Assembly: GCF_000384295.1 (NCBI RefSeq) | Contig: NZ_KB913037.1 | Location: 4,016,649 to 4,080,648, forward strand | Length of the DNA stretch: 64,000 bases | Source of the DNA: Amycolatopsis balhimycina FH 1894 | Lineage (GTDB): Bacteria > Actinomycetota > Actinomycetes > Mycobacteriales > Pseudonocardiaceae | Direction of reading: 5' to 3' | In this document: one piece after another, positions 1-8,749 of the stretch | How positions within the stretch are numbered: the first letter of the stretch is position 1 | How the letters are laid out: each line of letters starts with the position of its first letter | The notes under the pieces: model-generated | Databases searched by the model: none | Seen by the model: the letters and a program-made list of their open reading frames with translations, nothing else | What the model was told of the DNA's origin: nothing | Program-made: the position numbers and the translations under genes

Positions 1-166
1 CCCGGCCGCGCGGGGTCACCGCCAGCGCCGTCGTCAGGGACCGCAGCCTGCGCGTGTCCTCCGCCGCGATGACGTCGGCTTCGGCCAGCGCTTCCGCCAG
101 GCGGGGCGAGGCATCGCGGACGTCGCCGAGCGGGGTGGCAGCGAGGATGAGACGGCCCTGGGTCAC
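1..166 (-). CDS. rsmI: 16S rRNA (cytidine-2'-O)-methyltransferase RsmI, N-terminal part
   Basis: Only the first 55 codons lie in the window; the gene runs off the left edge. The product begins VTQGRLILAATPLGDV and continues through the AAEDTRRLR stretch. These match the SAM-binding N-terminus of RsmI (canonical ATPIGN and AAEDTR), which 2'-O-methylates C1402 of 16S rRNA in the decoding centre. The GTG start is chosen because it opens the conserved N-terminus and sits 6 nt after a TAGGCT -10 box on the minus strand, so the mRNA is probably leaderless. The gene is divergent from an O-mannosyltransferase gene, a pairing known from mycobacteria and other actinobacteria. Confidence 0.88.
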   Translation of the reverse strand, partial: MTQGRLILAATPLGDVRDASPRLAEALAEADVIAAEDTRRLRSLTTALAVTPRGR

Positions 167-233
167 CCGGCCAGCCTAGGCTGATCAGCGGATCCGGACG
201 ACGGACGCCCCGCCCCGCCCGTAGGATCGCCCC
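167..233. promoter_or_regulatory. divergent leaderless promoters of rsmI and the mannosyltransferase
   Basis: This 67-bp gap holds two opposed -10 boxes. TAGGCT on the minus strand (173-178) lies 6 nt before the rsmI GTG. TAGGAT on the plus strand (222-227) lies 6 nt before the GTG at 234. No Shine-Dalgarno sequence is present on either side, so both transcripts probably begin at or next to the start codon. Confidence 0.55.
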
Positions 234-1802
234 GTGACCGCCGTGCTGACCCGTCCCGACGACGAAAGCGTCCGGCCGGACCCGGCCGAAGCGCTCCGGC
301 CGCCCACCGATCGCGAGCTGACGCTGCTCGGCCGCGGCATGCCGGCCGACCGGCTGCGCGGGTGGGTCGTCACGATCGTGCTGACCGTGATCGGCGGCAT
401 CGTCCGCCTGCAGAACCTCGGCGTCCCGACCGACAAGGGCAGCCCGGTCTTCGACGAGAAGCACTACGTGCCGCAGGCCTGGCAGGTGCTGCGCAACGGC
501 GGCTACGAGGACAACTACGGCTACGAACTGGTCGTCCACCCGCCGCTGGCGAAGCAGCTGATCGCGATCGGCGAATGGCTGTTCGGCTACAACGGCTGGG
601 GCTGGCGGATCATGCCCGCGCTGGCCGGCACGCTGATGGTGCTGCTGACCATCCGCATCGCCCGCCGGCTCACCCGCTCGACGCTGCTCGGCGGCATCGC
701 CGGCATCCTGGTGATCAGCGACGGCGTGCTGCACCTGCAGTCGCGCATGGGCATGCTCGACATCTTCATCGCGCTGTTCGTGCTCGCCGCGTTCGCCTGC
801 CTGCTCGTCGACCGCGACCAGGTGCGCGAACGGCTCGCGACGGCGGTCCGCGAGGGCTGGGTCAACGAGTCCGTGTGGGGCCCCAAGCTCGGGTTCCGCT
901 GGTGGCGGTTCGCGACCGGCCTGATGATCGGGCTCACCTTCGGCGTCAAGTGGTCGGCGCTGTACTACATCGTCGCGTTCGGGCTGCTCTGCGTCGCCTT
1001 CGACGTCGCGGCGCGGCGCGCGGCCGGCGTCGAACGGCCCTGGCTGGGCACGATCCGCCGCGACGTGCTGCCGGCACTCTGGGCGATCCTGCTGATCCCG
1101 TTCCTGATGTACCTCGCCGCGTACTGGTCGTGGTTCGCCAGCGAAACGGCGACCGACCGGCACTACACCGAGATCAAGGACATCGCGCCCGGCTTCTGGT
1201 CGTGGATGCCACCGGCGCTGCGCTCGCTCGGCGACTACACGGGGAACGTCCTGCACTTCCACGAAACGCTGCTCACGCCCAAGGACAACCCGCACCCGTG
1301 GGAGTCGAAGCCGTGGACGTGGCCGATGGGGCTGCGCCCGATGCTGTACAGCTACGACGGCGACGTCACCGGCTGCGGCGAGGCCCGCTGCATCAGCGCG
1401 ACGATGCTGGTCGGCACGCCGGCGATGTGGTGGCTGGCGATCCCGATGCTCGGCTGGGCGGCGTGGCGGTCGATCTTCCGCGCGGACTGGCGCTACGCGG
1501 CGGTGCTGGTGGGCTACCTCGGCGGGTACGTCTTCTGGTTCACCAACATCGACCGCCAGATGTACTTCTTCTACGCGACCCCGCTGGCGGCGTTCCTGGT
1601 GCTGGGGCTGACGTTGTGCCTGGGCCAGATCCTGGGCAGCGCCCGCCGCGGCTTCGAAAGACGCGGGACGGGCCTGCTCGTGGTGTCGCTGTACGTCGGG
1701 CTGGTGGTGGCGAACTTCGCCTGGCTGTGGCCGATCCTGAACGGCATCGCGATCACCAGCGGCCACTGGGAAGCCGAACGCTGGCTCCCCTCCTGGCGGT
1801 AG
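234..1802 (+). CDS. pmt: dolichyl-phosphate-mannose--protein O-mannosyltransferase (PMT family)
   Basis: A 522-residue polytopic membrane protein of the GT39/PMT family, the size of the mycobacterial enzyme. It would transfer mannose from polyprenyl-phosphate-mannose to Ser/Thr of proteins leaving through the Sec pathway. After a short cytosolic N-terminus comes the first membrane segment (about residues 43-60), then a loop with the family's acidic pair in SPVFDEKHYVPQAW (about 70-83). About ten further hydrophobic segments follow, with a large polar loop at about 300-390. The GTG start lies 6 nt after TAGGAT. The neighbouring rsmI and the full length support the call. Confidence 0.9.
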   Translation: MTAVLTRPDDESVRPDPAEALRPPTDRELTLLGRGMPADRLRGWVVTIVLTVIGGIVRLQNLGVPTDKGSPVFDEKHYVPQAWQVLRNGGYEDNYGYELVVHPPLAKQLIAIGEWLFGYNGWGWRIMPALAGTLMVLLTIRIARRLTRSTLLGGIAGILVISDGVLHLQSRMGMLDIFIALFVLAAFACLLVDRDQVRERLATAVREGWVNESVWGPKLGFRWWRFATGLMIGLTFGVKWSALYYIVAFGLLCVAFDVAARRAAGVERPWLGTIRRDVLPALWAILLIPFLMYLAAYWSWFASETATDRHYTEIKDIAPGFWSWMPPALRSLGDYTGNVLHFHETLLTPKDNPHPWESKPWTWPMGLRPMLYSYDGDVTGCGEARCISATMLVGTPAMWWLAIPMLGWAAWRSIFRADWRYAAVLVGYLGGYVFWFTNIDRQMYFFYATPLAAFLVLGLTLCLGQILGSARRGFERRGTGLLVVSLYVGLVVANFAWLWPILNGIAITSGHWEAERWLPSWR

Positions 1803-1803
1803 C

Positions 1804-2538
1804 TCAGCCCGCGAAGTACGTTCCCGGCGTAACCCCGACCGCCCGGCGGAACGCCGCGACGAACGCGCTCGCCGAGCTGTAGCCCACCCGGTGCGCCACC
1901 GTCTCCAACGGCATGCCCTGGGCCAGGAACGGCAGCGCCGCACGCAGCCGCACCTGCGTGCGCCACGTCCCGAACGGCATCCGGCATTCGCGGACGAAGA
2001 TCCTCGCCAGCGTCCGTTCCCCGGCGCCGACGTCGCGGCCGAACTCGGCCAGGCCGCGCTGGTCCGCCGGGTTCGCCAGCAACGCGGCTTCCACATCCCG
2101 GGCCCGCGGGTCCACCGGCGACGGCACCACGATCGGCACCACGTCCAACGGCTCGAGCAGGTCGAACGCCACGGCTTCGGCGCGCAGCCGGGCCTCCGGC
2201 GCGACGCCGTCGCCGGTCAGGTACTCCAGCAGCTCGCGCAGCAGCGGGCCGACCACCACCATCCGCGGCTCCGGCCACGACACCGGGGACAGGGCGGGCT
2301 CGGCCCAGATGCCGCGCAGGGTCGCCCGGCCGAGCGCGCCGGTGCGGTGCTGCAGACCGGCGGGCAGCCACAGCGCCCGCGTCGGCGGGAGCACCCAGCC
2401 GGCGTCGCCTGCCTTCACGGCGACGACCCCTCGCGCCGACCAGACCAGCTGGTGCAGGGGGTGCTCGTGCCAGGGGAACCAGGTGCCGGCGGGCAGGTCG
2501 ACCTCGCCGAGCACCATGGCTTGGCTGTTTCGCGACAT
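1804..2538 (-). CDS. AraC-family transcriptional regulator with N-terminal cupin domain
   Basis: A 244-residue regulator. The N-terminal half is a cupin-like sensor (HEHPLHQLVW near residue 25, then WLPAGLQHR). The C-terminal about 100 residues carry the AraC double helix-turn-helix, ending GYSSASAFVAAFRRAVGVTPGTY, the canonical second HTH. The ATG at 2538 is preferred over an in-frame TTG one codon upstream; ATG 2517 is an alternative. A TATCCT element about 9 nt upstream suggests a leaderless or near-leaderless mRNA. It is divergent from the methyltransferase gene, which is therefore a candidate target. The ligand is unknown. Confidence 0.87.
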   Translation of the reverse strand: MSRNSQAMVLGEVDLPAGTWFPWHEHPLHQLVWSARGVVAVKAGDAGWVLPPTRALWLPAGLQHRTGALGRATLRGIWAEPALSPVSWPEPRMVVVGPLLRELLEYLTGDGVAPEARLRAEAVAFDLLEPLDVVPIVVPSPVDPRARDVEAALLANPADQRGLAEFGRDVGAGERTLARIFVRECRMPFGTWRTQVRLRAALPFLAQGMPLETVAHRVGYSSASAFVAAFRRAVGVTPGTYFAG

Positions 2539-2593
2539 CAATTGTCAGGATATCGGCTATCGGTCACCTGCGCGCTCCCCTAGCTTCGACGAC

Positions 2594-3163
2594 ATGCCGA
2601 TGAACCTCATTCACCGCAAGCTCTGCAGCTCCGCGAAGTGGGCGTCGATGGTCGCGGACGTGCTGCCGGCCTGGGTCGCGAAGCACGACCTCGGCGACGA
2701 CGTCCTCGAGATCGGACCCGGCTTCGGCGCCACCACGAAGGTGCTGCTCGACGTCGTCCCGAAGCTGACGGTCCTGGAAATCGACCCCGCGTCGACCGAG
2801 CTGCTGCGGGCGCAGTTCGGCGGCCGCGCCGACGTCCACGAGGGCAGCGGCGCCGAAATGCCGTTCCCGGACGGCCGCTTCTCCGCCGTCGTCTGCTTCA
2901 CGATGCTGCACCACGTCCCGACCGCGGAGCTGCAGGACGCGATCTTCGCCGAGGCCGCCCGCGTGCTGCGCCCGGGCGGCCGGTTCTGCGGCACCGACAG
3001 CCGGCTCAGCTTCCGCTTCCGGCTGCTGCACATCGGCGACACGATGAACGTCGTCGACGCGGGCGACCTGCCGGCGCGGCTCGAGAAGGCCGGTTTCGAG
3101 CAGGTCAAGGTGACGGCACGGCCGAAGGAGCAGGTCGACTTCGCGGCCGTCAAGCCCGGTTAG
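2594..3163 (+). CDS. class I SAM-dependent methyltransferase
   Basis: A 189-residue Rossmann methyltransferase of the Methyltransf_11 type. Motif I is VLEIGPGFGATT (about residues 36-47) and the acidic end of strand 2 is LEIDP. VVCFTMLHHV is the motif IV region and RVLRPGGRF motif VI. There is no substrate-binding insertion, so the substrate cannot be named. The ATG follows a TAGCTT -10-like box by 7 nt. The start is divergent from the AraC gene, and the stop overlaps the stop of the convergent kinase gene. Confidence 0.82.
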   Translation: MPMNLIHRKLCSSAKWASMVADVLPAWVAKHDLGDDVLEIGPGFGATTKVLLDVVPKLTVLEIDPASTELLRAQFGGRADVHEGSGAEMPFPDGRFSAVVCFTMLHHVPTAELQDAIFAEAARVLRPGGRFCGTDSRLSFRFRLLHIGDTMNVVDAGDLPARLEKAGFEQVKVTARPKEQVDFAAVKPG

Positions 3164-4902
3164 CGGTGGGGCTGGCGGGGCACCACCCTGGTCACCGGGC
3201 CGTCCGGGGACTTGCCCGCCCGCGACAGCCAGCCCTCGACCTCGCGGCGCACCGCGCCGAGCGTGGGACGGCGGCGCGGCTCGGGGTCCAGGGACGCCGC
3301 CAGCAGCCGGGCGTGCGCGCTGCGCTGGGGCAGCCGGGACACCGGTTCGGCGCGGGCCGCGGCCATCAGCGCCGCCATCGGCGTCTCGCGGGTGCCGCGC
3401 GGCGGCTGGCCGGACAGCGCGTAGCTGATCGTCGCCGCCAGCTGCCACGCGTCGGACGCCGGCGACGCCACCGCGCCCATCGCCTGCTCCGGGGCGACGA
3501 AGTCGGGCGTGCCGATCATCATCCCGGTGGCCGTCATCTTGGAGTCGCCCTGGCTGCGGGCGATGCCGAAGTCGATCAGGTGGGCCAGGCCGCTCGGGTC
3601 GAGCACGATGTTCGACGGCTTGATGTCGCGGTGCAGGACGCCCTTCTCGTGCGCCGCGGCGAGCGCGCCCGCCATCGTCGCCCACAGCCGGCCCGCGGCG
3701 ATGTCGTCGAGCGGGCCCTGCCCGTCGACCAGCTCGGCCAGCGGGCGGCCTTCGAGGTACTCCATCACCAGCGCGAGGCCGTCCGGCTCCTCGGCCAGGT
3801 CGTACACCTTGACGCAGTTCGGGTGGCTGACCACGGCGAGCGCGCGGGCCTCGCGCTGCATGCGCTCGGCGGTGTCACGGTCCGGCGCGTGCGCGATCTT
3901 CAGCGCGACCGTGCGGTTGAGCTGGGTGTCGACGGCCTGCCAGACCGTGCCGAACCCGCCCGCGCCGAGCTGCTTGACGCGGCGGTAGCGGCTGCCGCCG
4001 GCGTTGCGTGAGCCGGGCGGCGGCGGGACCGGGCCGGGTGCCGCGGCCAACGCGCCTGCCAGTAACGGCGGCTCGGGCGCGGAGGCGAGCGCCGTCTTCG
4101 GGTACGGCCGGTTGACCGGCAGCGGCGGCGGAGGCGGCGGGGTCGGGCGCGGCTGGACCTGCGACGGCGGCGGCCCCTGCGGCTCCTGCTCCCGGCGCGG
4201 CGGCGCGTCCGACCGGTTGATCACCGACCACGGCGGCGGGCCGACCATCGCGACCGGCATCAGGCCCAGCACGCTGAACGGCAGGAACCCCAGCCAGAAG
4301 TGCAGCGCGGTGTTCGCCTCCATGCCGACGCTGAACACGAGCAACGCGGCGAACGGGATCCAGAAGAACCGCGACGGCCACTTCGGGCCGCGACGGAAGG
4401 CCGTGCGGCCCTGCAGCATCACGAAGAACAGCGAGCCCGCCCCGAGGACGACGAACGCCAGCAGGTACACGAAGAACGGCAGGTCGCTGCCGTTCTTGGC
4501 GAACAGCACGTCGTAGACGGTCTGGCCGCCACCCAGGTACTTCGTCTGGTTGCCCACCCAGCAGCCGCCGTCGCCGTTGAGCGTGCCCAGTTCGGCCCGG
4601 CTCAGGCCGGTCTTCGCGCCCGCGAACGCCGCCCGGTAGACCCCCGACACGCCGTTCGACAGCAGCCACGGCAGCACCAGCGCGCTGAACAGGCCGATCG
4701 CGCCGAACACCGACAGCGTCGTGGCGTCGTAGCGGTTGCCCGTGCCCTTCCGGATGATCGACACGGCGACCGCGCCGATCGGCGGGATCAGCGCGACGAG
4801 CGCGCCGGCCGCACTCGTGGCCCACACCCATTCGCCGGGGCAGAAGCCCGGGCCGAACAAGGAATGGGCTAGCGAGAGCAACGCGCTCGCGAGTCCGTTC
4901 AC
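3160..4902 (-). CDS. membrane-anchored serine/threonine protein kinase
   Basis: A 580-residue PknB-type kinase with unusual topology: the membrane region is N-terminal and the kinase domain C-terminal. Residues 1-230 hold about five hydrophobic segments. A Pro-rich linker (about 240-300, with PPPPPPLP) joins the kinase domain at about 305-560. Visible motifs are the Gly loop LGAGGFGTVWQA, Lys in VALKI, the catalytic loop HRDIKPSN, DFG in IDFGIA and the P+1 region FVAPEQ. GTG at 4902 is preceded by GGGAG. There is no PASTA or other sensor domain. It is convergent with the methyltransferase gene, overlapping by 3 bp. Confidence 0.92.
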   Translation of the reverse strand: MNGLASALLSLAHSLFGPGFCPGEWVWATSAAGALVALIPPIGAVAVSIIRKGTGNRYDATTLSVFGAIGLFSALVLPWLLSNGVSGVYRAAFAGAKTGLSRAELGTLNGDGGCWVGNQTKYLGGGQTVYDVLFAKNGSDLPFFVYLLAFVVLGAGSLFFVMLQGRTAFRRGPKWPSRFFWIPFAALLVFSVGMEANTALHFWLGFLPFSVLGLMPVAMVGPPPWSVINRSDAPPRREQEPQGPPPSQVQPRPTPPPPPPLPVNRPYPKTALASAPEPPLLAGALAAAPGPVPPPPGSRNAGGSRYRRVKQLGAGGFGTVWQAVDTQLNRTVALKIAHAPDRDTAERMQREARALAVVSHPNCVKVYDLAEEPDGLALVMEYLEGRPLAELVDGQGPLDDIAAGRLWATMAGALAAAHEKGVLHRDIKPSNIVLDPSGLAHLIDFGIARSQGDSKMTATGMMIGTPDFVAPEQAMGAVASPASDAWQLAATISYALSGQPPRGTRETPMAALMAAARAEPVSRLPQRSAHARLLAASLDPEPRRRPTLGAVRREVEGWLSRAGKSPDGPVTRVVPRQPHR

Positions 4903-5086
4903 CGCCGGGCTCCCTTACTGTCCGTGTTCACTTCGTGGCTGTCACGCGGCGTTTGCCCGTGGTCCAGCTTAGGACGCTCCCGGCCACCGTGAGGTTGCCG
5001 GGTCTTCCCCGCCGGGAATCCGGCACGGCCGCCGCTCCCGCGCCATGATGGGCATCGGCGGGACGTTCGACGCGAAGGAGCGGGTC

Positions 5087-6961
5087 ATGGGCGCGTACTC
5101 CGAAGCCTACCGGCGAAGCCTGGCCGAGCGGGACGCGTTCTGGCTGGCCGCGGCCGAGTCGATCACCTGGACGAAGCCGCCGGAACGGGCACTCGACGAC
5201 TCGAACCCGCCCTTCTTCCGGTGGTTCCCGGACGCCGAGCTGAACACCTCGTACAACGCGCTGGACCGGCACGTCGAGGCCGGCCGCGGCAGCCAGGCCG
5301 CGCTGATCTGGGACTCTCCCGTGACCGGACGGCAACGCAGCTACACCTACGAGGAACTGCGGGACACGGTCGCGCGCTTCGCCGGTGCGCTCAGCTCGCT
5401 GGGGGTCACGAAGGGTGACCGGGTGATCGTCTACCTGCCGATGGTGCCGGAAGCCGCGATCGCGATGCTGGCCTGCGCGCGGATCGGCGCCGTGCACTCG
5501 GTGGTCTTCGGCGGGTTCGCGCCCAAGGAGCTGGCCGCGCGGATCGAGGACGCGAAACCCAAGGTGATCCTCGCGGCGTCCTGCGGCATCGAGCCGAAAC
5601 GGGTGGTCGAGTACAAGCCGATCATCGAAGCCGCGCTCGGGATGACCCAGCACCAGCCCGACCACGTCGTCGTGCTGCAGCGCGAGCAGGCCCCGGCCGT
5701 GCTGACCGGGCGCGACCTCGACTGGCGCGAGCTGGCGGTGGGCGCCACCCCGGCCGACCCGGTGCCGGTCGCGGCCACCGACCCGCTGTACATCCTCTAC
5801 ACGTCCGGGACGACCGGGAAGCCGAAGGGCGTCGTCCGCGACACCGGCGGCCACGCCGTGGCGCTGGCCTGGTCGATGGACGCGGTCTACGACGTCCACG
5901 CCGGCGACGTCTGGTGGACGGCGTCCGACGTCGGCTGGGTCGTCGGGCACTCCTACATCGTGTACGCGCCGCTGCTGGTGGGCGCGACCTCGGTGATGTA
6001 CGAAGGCAAGCCGGTCGGGACGCCGGACGCGGGCGCGTTCTGGCGGGTCATCGCCGAACACGACGTCCAGGCGCTGTTCACCGCGCCGACGGCGCTGCGG
6101 GCCATCAAGAAGGTCGACCCGGAGGCGCGCGAGCTGGAAAAGTACGACCTCAAGGCGTTCAGGACGCTGTTCATGGCAGGCGAGCGGCTCGACCCGGAGA
6201 CCTACCACTGGGCGCACGAGAACCTCGGCACGCCGGTGATCGACCACTGGTGGCAGACCGAGACCGGCTGGCCGATCGCGGCCAACCCGCGCGGCCTCGA
6301 GCCGATGGAGGTCAAGCCCGGTTCCGCGACCAGGCCCGTCCCCGGCTGGGACGTCCGGATCCTCGACCCGGCGGGCGACGAGCTGCCGGCCGGACGCGAA
6401 GGGGCCATCACGGTGAAGCTGCCGCTGCCGCCGGGATCGCTGCCGACGCTGTGGGGCGACGACGACCGGTACCGCGAGGCCTACCTTTCCCGCTACGACG
6501 GCCACTACCTGACCGGCGACTCCGGCTACTTCGACGAAGACGGCTACCTGTTCGTCATGGGCCGGACCGACGACGTCATCAACGTCGCCGGGCACCGGCT
6601 GTCCACCGGATCGATGGAGGCGGTGCTGGCCGCGCACCCGGCGGTCGCGGAGTGCGCGGTGATCGGCGTCGCCGACCAGCTCAAGGGCCAGCTGCCACGC
6701 GGGTTCGTGGTGCTGAAGGCGGGCGCGGACCTCCCCGCCGAGCAGCTGCGCGACGAGCTGGTGACCATGGTGCGCCGGGACATCGGCCCGGTCGCCGCGT
6801 TCCGCGATGTGTCCATTGTGGACGCGCTGCCGAAGACGCGGTCGGGGAAGATCCTGCGCAAGACGATGCGCGCGATCGCCGACGGCCGCGACGAGCCCGT
6901 GCCCTCCACGATCGAGGACCCCTCGGTCCTGGACGCCCTCCGCTCTGCGCTGCGCGGCTGA
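5087..6961 (+). CDS. prpE: propionate--CoA ligase (PrpE-like acyl-CoA synthetase)
   Basis: A 624-residue ANL-superfamily adenylating enzyme that activates a short acyl chain, most likely propionate, to its CoA thioester via an acyl-AMP. Visible are the acetyl-CoA-synthetase-type N-terminus (NTSYNALDRHV), the AMP-binding P-loop YTSGTTGKPKGV, HWWQTETGWP, the hinge region with GRTDDVINVAGHRLSTG, and the catalytic C-terminal Lys in KTRSGKILRK. ATG 5087 is chosen because GAAGGAG lies 6 nt before it; an ATG at 5045 lacks a ribosome-binding site. A strong palindrome begins at its stop codon. Acetate or acrylate as substrate cannot be excluded. Confidence 0.88.
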   Translation: MGAYSEAYRRSLAERDAFWLAAAESITWTKPPERALDDSNPPFFRWFPDAELNTSYNALDRHVEAGRGSQAALIWDSPVTGRQRSYTYEELRDTVARFAGALSSLGVTKGDRVIVYLPMVPEAAIAMLACARIGAVHSVVFGGFAPKELAARIEDAKPKVILAASCGIEPKRVVEYKPIIEAALGMTQHQPDHVVVLQREQAPAVLTGRDLDWRELAVGATPADPVPVAATDPLYILYTSGTTGKPKGVVRDTGGHAVALAWSMDAVYDVHAGDVWWTASDVGWVVGHSYIVYAPLLVGATSVMYEGKPVGTPDAGAFWRVIAEHDVQALFTAPTALRAIKKVDPEARELEKYDLKAFRTLFMAGERLDPETYHWAHENLGTPVIDHWWQTETGWPIAANPRGLEPMEVKPGSATRPVPGWDVRILDPAGDELPAGREGAITVKLPLPPGSLPTLWGDDDRYREAYLSRYDGHYLTGDSGYFDEDGYLFVMGRTDDVINVAGHRLSTGSMEAVLAAHPAVAECAVIGVADQLKGQLPRGFVVLKAGADLPAEQLRDELVTMVRRDIGPVAAFRDVSIVDALPKTRSGKILRKTMRAIADGRDEPVPSTIEDPSVLDALRSALRG

Positions 6962-7021
6962 AAGTCCGTGAATGGCACATTGAGGGACTTAGAGTCCCTC
7001 AATGTGCCATTCACGGACTTT
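6961..7021. terminator. perfect 29-bp inverted repeat with 3-nt loop
   Basis: The left arm 6961-6989 and right arm 6993-7021 are perfectly complementary around a TAG loop. The arm begins AAAGTCCGTGAATGGCAC and its complement ends in TTT. The element starts at the last base of the prpE stop codon, so it would act as a terminator for prpE. A second, slightly degenerate copy lies at 8675-8732, so this is a dispersed family rather than a unique terminator. Confidence 0.75.
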
Positions 7022-7105
7022 GGCGGCAGCCCTTCGTTAAGGGCTGTTCCAAATGCTGCGGCTGGTCTGTACCTTTGCAGGGAGTCCCCGACCGGAGGTA
7101 CTTCG

Positions 7106-8671
7106 ATGCGCTTGTCCAGAGTCGTCCTGACCACGGCTGTCGTGAGTCTCGCGGCGGTCGCCGTACCCGCCTCGGCAGGCGCGGCGCCGGCCGCGCCGGA
7201 ACGCAGCGTGACCGACGTCGTCCCGGCGCCCGTGTCGGCGAAGGCCGATCCGAGGGGCGGCTTCCGGCTCACGCCGGCCACCGTGATCAGCGCCGACCGC
7301 GGCGCCGGCCAGGTCGCGGACTACCTGCGCGGTCTGTTGCGCCCGGCCACCGGCTACCCGCTGCCGGTCGTGCCGCACGCCGCCGGCCTGCCCGCGATCT
7401 CACTGCGGCTGGGCCACGACACGCGCGTCGGCACCGAGGGTTACGAACTGAAGGTCGCGCGCGACGGCGTCACGCTGAAAGCCACCACCGCGGACGGCCT
7501 CTTCGAGGGCGTGCAGTCGCTGCGGCAGCTGCTGCCGTCGGCGATCGAGGCGAAGCGCGTGCAGCACCGGACGTGGACCGTCGCCGGCGGCACGATCCTC
7601 GACTACCCGCGCTTCGCCGAGCGCGGCGCGATGCTCGACGTCGCCCGGCACTTCTTCCGGCCCGACCAGGTGAAGCTGTACATCGACCAGATCGCCCAGT
7701 ACAAGGTCAACACGCTGCACCTGCACCTGGCCGACGACCAGGGCTGGCGCATCGAGATCAAGAGCTGGCCGAAGCTGGCGACGGTCGGCGGGAAGACCGC
7801 GGTCGACGGCGACCCGGGCGGCTACTACACGCAGGCGCAGTACAAGGACATCGTCGCGTACGCGGCTTCGCGGCACATCACGGTGATCCCGGAGATCGAC
7901 ATGCCGGGCCACACGAACGCGGCGCAGTCGACGTACGCCGAGCTGAACTGCGACGGGAAGGCCGTGCCGGTGCGCACGGACACCGAGGTCGGCTACAGCT
8001 CGCTGTGCATCTCCTCGCCGATCACCTACCGGTTCGTCGAGGACGTCGTGCGCGAGCTGGCGGCCATCACCCCCGGGCCGTACCTGCACATCGGCGGCGA
8101 CGAGGCGCACGCGACGCCGCCCGCGGACTACCTGACGTTCGAGCGGAAGGTGCAGCCGATCGTCGCCAAGTACGGCAAGAAGATCACCGGCTGGCACGAG
8201 ATCGCGAAGACGGCCCCGCCCGCGTCCGCGGTTCCGCAGTACTGGGACTTCGGCGGTGCGGCACCCGACGTCGCGGCCGCCGCGGCCCGAGGCAACAAGA
8301 TCCTCATGTCACCGGCGAACTACGCGTACCTGGACATGAAGTACAACGCGTCGACGCCGCTGGGCCAGGACTGGGCCGCGCTGGTCGAGGTGAAGGACGC
8401 CTACAACTGGGACCCGGCGACGCTCGTGGACGGCGTCGGCGAGAACCAGGTCGCCGGCGTCGAGGCGCCGCTGTGGACCGAGACGATCCGGACCAGCGAC
8501 GACATCGAGTACATGGCGTTCCCGCGCCTGCCGGGGATCGCCGAGATCGGCTGGTCACCCAAGGCGTCGCACAACTGGGACGCCTACCGCGCCCGCCTCG
8601 CGAAGCAGAGCCCGCGCTGGACGGCCCAAGGCATCGACTTCTACCGCTCCCCGCAGGTCGACTGGAAATAG
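7106..8671 (+). CDS. secreted beta-N-acetylhexosaminidase, GH20
   Basis: A 521-residue exo-acting glycosidase that would release N-acetylglucosamine or N-acetylgalactosamine from chitin oligomers or glycans outside the cell. The N-terminus is a signal peptide (MRLSR, hydrophobic VVLTTAVVSLAAVAVPA, cleavage near AGA-APA). Next comes the GH20b domain (about 40-160) and the catalytic barrel with LHLADDQGWRIEIKSWP and the catalytic Asp-Glu pair in HIGGDEAH. The ATG at 7106 has GGAGG 7 nt upstream. The gene stands alone between the two copies of the long palindrome. Confidence 0.92.
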   Translation: MRLSRVVLTTAVVSLAAVAVPASAGAAPAAPERSVTDVVPAPVSAKADPRGGFRLTPATVISADRGAGQVADYLRGLLRPATGYPLPVVPHAAGLPAISLRLGHDTRVGTEGYELKVARDGVTLKATTADGLFEGVQSLRQLLPSAIEAKRVQHRTWTVAGGTILDYPRFAERGAMLDVARHFFRPDQVKLYIDQIAQYKVNTLHLHLADDQGWRIEIKSWPKLATVGGKTAVDGDPGGYYTQAQYKDIVAYAASRHITVIPEIDMPGHTNAAQSTYAELNCDGKAVPVRTDTEVGYSSLCISSPITYRFVEDVVRELAAITPGPYLHIGGDEAHATPPADYLTFERKVQPIVAKYGKKITGWHEIAKTAPPASAVPQYWDFGGAAPDVAAAAARGNKILMSPANYAYLDMKYNASTPLGQDWAALVEVKDAYNWDPATLVDGVGENQVAGVEAPLWTETIRTSDDIEYMAFPRLPGIAEIGWSPKASHNWDAYRARLAKQSPRWTAQGIDFYRSPQVDWK

Positions 8672-8674
8672 CCC

Positions 8675-8732
8675 AAGTCCGTGAATGGCACATTGAGGGA
8701 CGTAGAGTCCCTCAATGTGCCATTCACGGCTT
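8675..8732. terminator. second copy of the long palindrome, between convergent genes
   Basis: This is nearly identical to the element at 6961-7021. The 23-bp arms 8679-8701 and 8707-8729 are perfectly complementary around a 5-nt loop. The outer part is disturbed by one missing A in the right arm. It lies between the convergent hexosaminidase and MOSC genes and would serve as a bidirectional terminator. Confidence 0.72.
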
Positions 8733-8749
8733 TCGAACGGGGACGAGCG

